A DNA stretch of 64,000 nt, from the NCBI GenBank assembly GCA_002418205.1, contig DIDP01000087.1, positions 1-64,000 on the forward strand, in the 5' to 3' direction. A program made the position numbers and the translations under genes. Positions within the stretch are counted from its first letter, which is position 1. The number at the start of each line of letters is the position of its first letter. Below the pieces are notes generated by a model, which was given only the letters and a program-made list of their open reading frames with translations, searched no databases and was not told the DNA's origin. Shown piece after piece: positions 59,071 to 64,000 of the stretch. The DNA is from Anaerolineales bacterium UBA5797. Its GTDB lineage: Bacteria > Chloroflexota > Anaerolineae > Anaerolineales > Villigracilaceae.

Positions 59071-59543
59071 TTGACCCTGACGACTTGTGCGTCCGTCATC
59101 TTTTGCAGATCGGATGTCCTCAACTCGAAGATCGCATTCGGAGTCCCCGCCGCCGCCCAGACGGTTTCATATTGCAGGAAATCCTCGTCCATGTATGTTT
59201 CGATCTTCTGGATGTGCCCGACGGGCGGCACGCCTCCAATGACGAAGCCGGTCACTGCCCGCACGAAATCGGCATCCGCCTTCCCGATGCCTTCTCCCGC
59301 GTACTCGCGGATCCGTTTCTCGTCCACGCGGTTGGCGCCGCTGGTCAGCACAATGATCGGCTTGCCAGAATCCTTCCCCTTGAAGATCAATGACTTCACG
59401 ATCTGACCGAGCTCACAGCCGGCGCGTTCCGCGGCTTCCACTGCCGTCCGCGTGGATTCAGTATGTTCGATCACGATGTAGTCGTAGCCGAGCGAATTGA
59501 GGACGTCTTGAATTTTTTGAGCGGAGGAAGAGAGGGGTTGCAT
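59067..59543 (-). CDS. YbaK/EbsC-family aminoacyl-tRNA deacylase-like protein
   Basis: A 158-residue protein of the YbaK/ProX editing-domain family: VIEHTESTRTAVEAAERAGCELGQIVKSLIFKG and GGVPPVGH with the conserved lysine in VKSLIF. The family hydrolyses mischarged aminoacyl-tRNAs, often Cys- or Ala-tRNA(Pro). The start at 59543 is the usual family N-terminus; a longer frame runs into a dispersed repeat. Its end overlaps the phosphatase-like gene. Confidence 0.92.
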   Translation of the reverse strand: MQPLSSSAQKIQDVLNSLGYDYIVIEHTESTRTAVEAAERAGCELGQIVKSLIFKGKDSGKPIIVLTSGANRVDEKRIREYAGEGIGKADADFVRAVTGFVIGGVPPVGHIQKIETYMDEDFLQYETVWAAAGTPNAIFELRTSDLQKMTDAQVVRVK

Positions 59544-59564
59544 TTGGTAATTATATTGTATTCC

Positions 59565-59652
59565 GTCATTGCGAGAAGCCCGAAGGGCGACGGAGCAATC
59601 CCTAACGTGTAGGAGATTGCTTCGGGCAGAAAGGCATCGCCCTCGCAATGAC
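59565..59652. repeat. Dispersed GTCATTGCGAG repeat, copy B (palindromic)
   Basis: Begins GTCATTGCGAG (59565-59575) and ends with its perfect inverse CTCGCAATGAC (59642-59652); inner arms AGCAATC and GATTGCT are also inverted. It shares its ends with the element at 11032-11083 and lies between two minus-strand genes. The structure suggests a miniature mobile or REP-like element. Confidence 0.8.
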
Positions 59653-59654
59653 AA

Positions 59655-60071
59655 TCATTTTCTCTTATAGTTGATCTGCCACAACACGCGCCATGTATTC
59701 CCGCCATCGTCCGAGCGTTCCCAATTCCAATCGAACCGATCTGCTTCGATGTTGTACCAGACCATGCGCTGTCTGCATGGTTCGCCTCGAACGATCGCAT
59801 CCCTCGATAGGATCATCTTCCCATCTTCGAAAGTGCCGGTGAAATCGAGATAGCTCCCGTTGTTGTCCACCCAGGTCTGGCGCCAAAGTCTGCGCTCGGG
59901 GTCGTAGACCGAAACGCTCATGCCCTTCAAGTCGGGCGCGGAGAAATTCTCCTGAATGACCTTGTCGTCCATGATGCGCAGGACATGATTTGTCCCCTTG
60001 CCGTCCTCGCCCCAGGTGCAGTCCCATTCACCCAGCCAGAAATCAAATTGCGATTCGGGTTGTCCGCTCAT
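59655..60071 (-). CDS. DUF1579-like beta-barrel protein
   Basis: A 138-residue protein made of alternating beta strands: FDFWLGEWDCTWGEDGKGTNHVLRIMDDKVIQENF, FTGTFEDGKMILSRD and WQINYKRK, resembling DUF1579/lipocalin-like small-molecule-binding proteins. No catalytic residues are evident. The ATG at 60071 follows an AGAGGAGAG site; an ATG eight codons further up has none. The function is unknown. Confidence 0.75.
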   Translation of the reverse strand: MSGQPESQFDFWLGEWDCTWGEDGKGTNHVLRIMDDKVIQENFSAPDLKGMSVSVYDPERRLWRQTWVDNNGSYLDFTGTFEDGKMILSRDAIVRGEPCRQRMVWYNIEADRFDWNWERSDDGGNTWRVLWQINYKRK

Positions 60072-60138
60072 ATATCTCTCCTCTAAAGTTTTCAAACACT
60101 ATAGCATTTGCAGTATGTTTTGAAACCCCACCCAATGA

Positions 60139-60750
60139 CTATTTTCTTGCGACCACGATTTCAACAGGCAATCCCCACATCGTTTTGATGGTCGATTTTT
60201 GAACCTGAAATCCAGCCTCTTTCAAAACAGGTTGCAGATAAATCGGGTGGCAATCCACGAGAGTCGGCATTTGCCGGTGGAACCATTCATAAATGTGGAC
60301 AGCCAATCTTTCCTGCCTGGCCAACGAAACGACGCCGAGCTTTCCGTTTCCTTCAAGCATACGATGAATTTCGCTCAACATTTGTGGAATTTCAGGTGTC
60401 TCAAATAACTCAAGTGTGAAAGAAATGAAGATTTTGGTAAATTCGTGGCTGGCGAATGGGAGGCGTAATCCATCTGCCTGACACAGGCTCACCTTTCTGC
60501 CTTGAATTTTTCCGCGTGCTGCTTTGAGCATTTTTTCAGAAAGATCAATGGCAACTACTTTCCCGCCTGTCTTCGCAAACTTGTTCAACGCATGACCTGT
60601 CCCGCAGCCGATCTCCAGAACGCGTTCGTCCGGTTGCACATCCAGCATTTGAATGCCAATGTCGGTGAAGCGCTTTTCACTTCCAGCGAACAGGTCGTAC
60701 CATTTTGCGAGACGATTATAGTTTTGACGTGTTTGATCGCGTGGGTTCAT
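60139..60750 (-). CDS. Class I SAM-dependent methyltransferase
   Basis: A 203-residue UbiE/COQ5-like methyltransferase: N-terminal YNRLAKWYDLFAGSE, SAM motif VLEIGCGTGHAL, the acidic VVAIDLSEKML and motif IV region FTKIFISFTLELFE. The acceptor is unknown. The start at 60750 is one base after the stop of the small membrane protein gene, so translation is coupled; a longer frame would overlap that gene. Confidence 0.9.
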   Translation of the reverse strand: MNPRDQTRQNYNRLAKWYDLFAGSEKRFTDIGIQMLDVQPDERVLEIGCGTGHALNKFAKTGGKVVAIDLSEKMLKAARGKIQGRKVSLCQADGLRLPFASHEFTKIFISFTLELFETPEIPQMLSEIHRMLEGNGKLGVVSLARQERLAVHIYEWFHRQMPTLVDCHPIYLQPVLKEAGFQVQKSTIKTMWGLPVEIVVARK

Positions 60751-60751
60751 T

Positions 60752-61063
60752 TTATGGTTTGGGTAATCCGTGTACTGTGCCAAATATGGAGATGAAAGCA
60801 ATTCCTCTTTCGTGGTATTCAGGTGTGTCTTCGGGTATCATACCGCATCCGTATTCCAATGTGACGAGGAATCCAAATGGGACGCGCCGGGATGAAATGG
60901 CACCACATCCATTGCAATATGTTCCACAGCCATCAGCAACATATTCCCAGGATTTGTTGAACTCAGCGACAGTGCGGTTTTTGGCGAAAGTCTGTGTGAG
61001 CCAGGGTGACCATGCCAGCAAGCCAATGATTATAATTATCGCGTAGATCCACTTTTTGTCCAT
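60752..61063 (-). CDS. Small membrane-anchored cysteine-rich protein
   Basis: A 103-residue protein with one N-terminal helix (about 5-22) and a short outer part with five cysteines (DGCGTYCNGCGA and EYGCGMIP). The cysteine cluster could bind a metal or form disulfides. No family is recognised. It is coupled to the methyltransferase gene that follows. Confidence 0.7.
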   Translation of the reverse strand: MDKKWIYAIIIIIGLLAWSPWLTQTFAKNRTVAEFNKSWEYVADGCGTYCNGCGAISSRRVPFGFLVTLEYGCGMIPEDTPEYHERGIAFISIFGTVHGLPKP

Positions 61064-61140
61064 ATGTTTCTCCTTTGCCCGACAGACGAATTAAAGCACA
61101 GATTTGTTCTTCAAAATCAGTATGAAATGGGATTTGTTCC

Positions 61141-61836
61141 ATGAGTGACCAACAACGAAAGATCTATCAGACCGACGGTGACCGCTACGAGGCTTTGGTC
61201 TCGCGCGAAGACCATCAGGGCAACATCTTGAAGGCGTTGGAGGAGATCGTCAACCCCGACGGCCTGGACGTCCTCGACCTCGGCGCAGGGACGGGACGCC
61301 TGACCCTGATGCTGGCGCCGCGTGCGCGTTCCATGCGGGCGTTCGATGTCTCGGAGGAGATGCTACGGGTATGCCGCCAAAGATTGGAATCAAGCGGCTT
61401 GTCCAACTGGAAAGTGGAGGTGGCAGATCATCGTCAACTGCCGGTGGAGGAGGGTTCGGCGGATCTGGTTGTCTCCGGCTGGAGCGTGGCTTATCTGCAT
61501 GTGTGGAACCCCGAAACGTGGCGGGCTGAGTTGGGAAAATGGTTGGGCGAGATGAAACGCGTGTTGAGGCGGGGCAGTCATATCGTCCTGTTTGAATCGC
61601 TGGGCACGGGTAATGAGACGCCGATCCAGTTGGAGCATCTCAAGGAGTATTATCCCTGGCTCGACGAGGCGGGCTTCCAAAACAAGTGGATCCGCACGGA
61701 TTACGAATTCGCGTCCCTCGAGGAAGCGGAGGAGTTGTCCCGTTTTTTCTTTGGGGATGAGTTGGGGGATAAAGTGAGGCAGAACGGTTGGGTGATCCTG
61801 CCCGAATGTACGGGGGTGTGGTGGCTGCGGTTTTGA
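61141..61836 (+). CDS. Class I SAM-dependent methyltransferase
   Basis: A 231-residue methyltransferase with VLDLGAGTGRLTLML as SAM motif I, MRAFDVSEEMLRVCRQRL as motif II and ADLVVSGWSVAYLHVWN as motif IV. The C-terminal WWLRF ends a WVILPECTGVWW strand. The substrate is unknown. It is divergent from the small cysteine-rich protein gene. The window holds four SAM-dependent methyltransferases in total (with 20-772, 772-1458 and 60139-60750). Confidence 0.9.
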   Translation: MSDQQRKIYQTDGDRYEALVSREDHQGNILKALEEIVNPDGLDVLDLGAGTGRLTLMLAPRARSMRAFDVSEEMLRVCRQRLESSGLSNWKVEVADHRQLPVEEGSADLVVSGWSVAYLHVWNPETWRAELGKWLGEMKRVLRRGSHIVLFESLGTGNETPIQLEHLKEYYPWLDEAGFQNKWIRTDYEFASLEEAEELSRFFFGDELGDKVRQNGWVILPECTGVWWLRF

Positions 61837-61857
61837 GATTGGGTCTGAGATTGGGTC

Positions 61858-61885
61858 TTGACAAAATTCCTTTTCTTGCTATAAT
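61858..61885 (+). promoter_or_regulatory. Strong promoter of the membrane protein-regulator operon
   Basis: A consensus TTGACA (61858-61863) and TATAAT (61880-61885) are separated by 16 bp, the best match to a housekeeping promoter in the window. Confidence 0.8.
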
Positions 61886-61892
61886 GTAAATA

Positions 61893-61909
61893 ACTTTGCA
61901 TTACAAAGT
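61893..61909. promoter_or_regulatory. Palindromic operator candidate
   Basis: ACTTTG-CATTA-CAAAGT, a perfect 6-bp inverted repeat with a 5-bp centre, lies across the expected transcription start. A half site (GCAAAG) recurs at about 61921. The winged-helix regulator encoded in the same operon is the obvious candidate to bind it. Confidence 0.6.
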
Positions 61910-61941
61910 AAACGGCGTTGCAAAGAGAAAAGGAAAATCGC

Positions 61942-62601
61942 ATGTCTCAAAACTTCGACCTCAAAGCCATTGAACGCAAAGCGTTCCGTTCGGTCCACCA
62001 GGACGGTCTGTGGGATATCTATATCGGGGGTCTGCTGCTGGTGCTTTCACTGATGTTCACCATCCCCGAAAGCGGGGAGGGGGAGTTGAGGACCATAGGG
62101 CTTGCCCTGTTGGGCGTTGCCGTCCTGTTCGCGGTCTTCCAGTTGGGCAAGAAGTACATCACCACGCCGCGCATGGGGCAGGTGCAGTTTGGTCCCGAAC
62201 GCCGCAAGCGCAAGATCGCGCTCGGCTGGATCATGGGCGCCTTCGTGCTGGTCACGTTGGGAATGTTCCTCTTCAGCTTGTATGTGTGGAACTCGTCTGC
62301 TTCAGGGCAGGCCATTGATGTTCCTGTCAGCCCGTCGGTCGAGAGGCTGTTCGTCGCCTCGCTCGCGGCGCTGATCGCCGGCACGTCCATGGCTGTGATC
62401 TCCTACTTCAAGGAATTCATGCGCGGATACTACATCGCCTTTTTGATGGCGGTGGGCTTCTTCTTCACGCTGGTGTTCGACACGACAGCCCCGATGATCG
62501 CCGCGGGCGCGCTCATCCTCGTCCCTGGTGTGGTGCTGTTCATCAGCTTCCTGCGTCAATACCCGCTCCCCCCGCGGGAGGCGAGTCATGGCAACTCCTG
62601 A
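61942..62601 (+). CDS. Four- to six-helix membrane protein of unknown function
   Basis: A 219-residue membrane protein: a cytoplasmic start (FDLKAIERKAFRSVHQDGLWDIYIGG), two paired helices, a charged loop (FGPERRKRKIALGW) and four further helices. No family motif is recognised. The ATG at 61942 follows an AAAGG site. Its stop overlaps the start of the winged-helix regulator gene by 14 bp, a common layout for a membrane protein and its repressor. Confidence 0.85.
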   Translation: MSQNFDLKAIERKAFRSVHQDGLWDIYIGGLLLVLSLMFTIPESGEGELRTIGLALLGVAVLFAVFQLGKKYITTPRMGQVQFGPERRKRKIALGWIMGAFVLVTLGMFLFSLYVWNSSASGQAIDVPVSPSVERLFVASLAALIAGTSMAVISYFKEFMRGYYIAFLMAVGFFFTLVFDTTAPMIAAGALILVPGVVLFISFLRQYPLPPREASHGNS

Positions 62602-62914
62602 GATGCCCGCAGGTTTGTCCGCTCACGGCGAAGTGGACCGCCTCATCCATGAACCCGCACGTTTCCAGGTGATGGCGCTGCTCTATGTGATCGAAAGCGC
62701 GGACTTTACCTTCCTCATGAACCAGCTGGGTCTGACGTGGGGCAACCTCTCCGCCCACATCACGAAACTGGAGGAGGGCGGATACGTGGCGGTGGAGAAG
62801 GGCTTCAAGGGCAAACGTCCGCAGACGATGCTCAGCCTGACCAGGGCAGGCAGGAAGGCATTCAATGCCTATCGCCAGGCGATGAAGCAAATGTTGGATG
62901 AAATACCAGAATGA
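62588..62914 (+). CDS. Winged-helix transcriptional regulator (MarR/DUF24-like)
   Basis: A 108-residue winged-helix protein: RFQVMALLYVIESADFTFLMNQLGLTWGNLSAHITKLEEGGYV and the wing EKGFKGKRPQTMLSLTRAGRKAF. The pattern is that of the small winged-helix regulators annotated next to membrane proteins of PadR or ArsR style. It probably represses its own operon through the palindrome at 61893-61909. The ATG at 62588 has a GGGAGG site. Confidence 0.88.
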   Translation: MATPEMPAGLSAHGEVDRLIHEPARFQVMALLYVIESADFTFLMNQLGLTWGNLSAHITKLEEGGYVAVEKGFKGKRPQTMLSLTRAGRKAFNAYRQAMKQMLDEIPE

Positions 62915-62920
62915 ATACCA

Positions 62921-62945
62921 AGAGGCAGGTCTCAGACCTGCCTCT
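62921..62945. terminator. Hairpin terminator between convergent genes
   Basis: AGAGGCAGGTCT (62921-62932) pairs perfectly with AGACCTGCCTCT (62934-62945). It serves the regulator operon on the plus strand and overlaps the end of the NUDIX gene on the minus strand. Confidence 0.75.
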
Positions 62946-63408
62946 ACTTTATAAACGCTTCCACCTGGTTTGCATGTGTGTCTAAAATCCGTTCCCTGTG
63001 CCTGCCGAACATTTCCAATCCCTCGATCTCTTCCAATGTGAAATAACCTGTCTCGGTCGTTTCGTTGCTCAATCCCAATTCGCCGCCAACGATCCCTGCT
63101 TCGAAATGCAAGGCGACGATGTGGATCTTGTTCCCGTCGGGATAGATGACCAGTTTATCGGGATGACTGTACACGCCGACGAGACGCTTCACTCTTACGC
63201 TCAAGCCTGTTTCCTCCAGAACTTCCCTTTCACACGCCTCAGCCACGGACTCGCCCGAATCCACCGCGCCGCCCGGCAGGCACCATTGACCGTTGTCGGT
63301 CCGTTTGGTGAGCAGGACGCGTCCTTGTTCATCGAAGATGGCGGCAGTACAACCGAGCCTGATCCTGCCTTGTTTGGCGATGCGCTCGCCGTAGAGGATT
63401 TGGGTCAT
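62944..63408 (-). CDS. NUDIX hydrolase
   Basis: A 154-residue NUDIX pyrophosphohydrolase. The Nudix box GX5EX7REUXEEXGU is present as GGAVDSGESVAEACEREVLEETGL (in two pieces) near residues 47-70. Substrates range from oxidised nucleotides to NADH and capped RNA; nothing in the sequence fixes it. It is transcribed toward the regulator operon and upstream of it lies the pirin gene on the same strand. Confidence 0.93.
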   Translation of the reverse strand: MTQILYGERIAKQGRIRLGCTAAIFDEQGRVLLTKRTDNGQWCLPGGAVDSGESVAEACEREVLEETGLSVRVKRLVGVYSHPDKLVIYPDGNKIHIVALHFEAGIVGGELGLSNETTETGYFTLEEIEGLEMFGRHRERILDTHANQVEAFIK

Positions 63409-63416
63409 ATTAGATC

Positions 63417-63449
63417 AGACCTCCGAGATTTCTAAAATCTCGGAGGTCT
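63417..63449. terminator. Hairpin between the pirin and NUDIX genes
   Basis: AGACCTCCGAGATTT (63417-63431) pairs perfectly with AAATCTCGGAGGTCT (63435-63449) around CTA. It is a long, stable stem. A T-rich tail is weak on either strand, so it may be a processing or attenuation hairpin instead of a full terminator. Confidence 0.6.
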
Positions 63450-63457
63450 TGTTCTCC

Positions 63458-64000
63458 TTATTCCTTGATAAACGTCCCGTTACGGAGTTCCTTCAACGTC
63501 TGCTGGATCTCTTCGATGGTGTTCATCACGAATGGACCGTACGGCACGATGGGTTCCTTGAACGGCGCGCCCGCCATCAGCATGAAGCGGACCGGGCTGT
63601 TCTCGGTCTTGACTGTAATATGGTCACCATCGGCATATTTGACCATCTTTGGAGAATCAATTGTCTCGCCCGAGAAGACCCCCTCGCCCTGGAAGACGTA
63701 GGTGATGAGGGTGTGTCCGCTCGGGATGGGGAACTGCCATTCGAGACCGGGAGCCAGCTCCACGTCCATATAAAGAGGCGAGGCGGCAATGTCGCGGACA
63801 GGTCCGGTCACGCCATCCACCGTCCCAGCCACGACGCGGATCTTCACTCCATCCTTTTCGTAGGTGGGGATCGTTGAAGCCGTCACTTCCTGATAGCGCG
63901 GCTCGGACATCTTGAGGTGTGAAGGCAGATTGACCCACAACTGGAAACCGTAGATGTTTCCGCTGGGGCCGCGGCGGGGCATTTCCTCGTGCAGGATGCC
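63458..64000 (-). CDS. Pirin family protein (5' end outside the window)
   Basis: The C-terminal 180 residues of a pirin, a bicupin metal-binding protein. It shows the middle MPRRGPSGNIYGFQLWVNLP and the second cupin (GHTLITYVFQGEGVFSG; PVRFMLMAGAPFKEPI; YGPFVMNT) in the expected order. The frame stays open to the window edge, so the N-terminal cupin with the metal-binding histidines is outside. Pirins act as quercetinases or redox/iron-sensing cofactors. Confidence 0.9.
   Translation of the reverse strand, partial: GILHEEMPRRGPSGNIYGFQLWVNLPSHLKMSEPRYQEVTASTIPTYEKDGVKIRVVAGTVDGVTGPVRDIAASPLYMDVELAPGLEWQFPIPSGHTLITYVFQGEGVFSGETIDSPKMVKYADGDHITVKTENSPVRFMLMAGAPFKEPIVPYGPFVMNTIEEIQQTLKELRNGTFIKE

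Noticed and set aside
59655..61063. Further selenoproteins by split frames
   Set aside because: No other pair of adjacent frames in the window is separated only by UGA with conserved halves; the cysteine-rich protein at 60752 has ordinary Cys codons.

Overview
The window looks like a chromosomal piece of an uncultured-type Chloroflexota bacterium, most likely class Anaerolineae. This is inferred from gene families (large STAND ATPase/TPR proteins, DUF3048 and SH3-type lipoproteins with Pro/Thr-rich linkers, divergent complex-I-like membrane subunits), moderately high GC and many promoters placed directly against the start codon. There is no prophage, integrase, insertion sequence or CRISPR array. 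About 65 genes are densely packed in short operons on both strands.

Layout. 0-3.6 kb (minus): selenocysteine-type methyltransferase, ICMT-like membrane methyltransferase, Zn alcohol dehydrogenase, TfoX-N protein, upp. 3.7-4.6 kb: radical SAM protein. 4.6-10.8 kb (minus): two STAND-type ATPases, one a 1630-residue transmembrane receptor-like protein. 11-17 kb (plus): MacB-like ABC system (two ATPases, one fused to a cyclic-nucleotide-binding domain; an FtsX permease; an HlyD-type lipoprotein adaptor). 17.0-17.3 kb: three tandem GEMM-I (c-di-GMP) riboswitch aptamers ending in a terminator, then ruvB. 18.5-21.8 kb: monooxygenase-like protein, GH5 lipoprotein, DUF2905, queA. 21.9-22.7 kb: ECF sigma/anti-sigma pair. 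22.7-27.1 kb: uracil-DNA glycosylase, hydrolase, a selenoprotein peroxiredoxin, an S51/CysRS-tail fusion, deoA. 27-33 kb: tryptophan-motif TPR protein, ndk, EamA transporter, pyrH, PAS protein. 33-36 kb: rsfS, thpR, response regulator, DUF1684, second sigma/anti-sigma pair, tRNA-Val. 36-44.9 kb (minus): LysM-M23 peptidase, MFS transporter, HMCES-like protein, sensor kinase, selB, coiled-coil protein. 44.9-48.5 kb (minus): three-gene complex-I-like membrane module. 48.6-52.4 kb: DUF3048 lipoprotein, zinc-ribbon protein, GT-C-like membrane protein. 52.5-58.5 kb (minus): lipoprotein, serine hydrolase, and a tyrosine catabolic operon (hpd, FAH-family hydrolase, selenoprotein redoxin, hmgA). 58.6-64 kb: small enzymes, methyltransferases, a membrane protein with its own winged-helix regulator, NUDIX hydrolase, pirin.

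The thread tying the window together is selenocysteine. selB is present, and three otherwise intact reading frames are interrupted only by in-frame UGA: U-P-Y-C in a peroxiredoxin, U-P-P-C in a redoxin lipoprotein, and a tandem UGA-UGA in a methyltransferase. Each UGA is followed at the right distance by a hairpin of bacterial SECIS type. The other outstanding items are the triple riboswitch with its own promoter and terminator, and the STAND ATPase carrying BMP, C-type lectin and two LamG-like domains outside the membrane.
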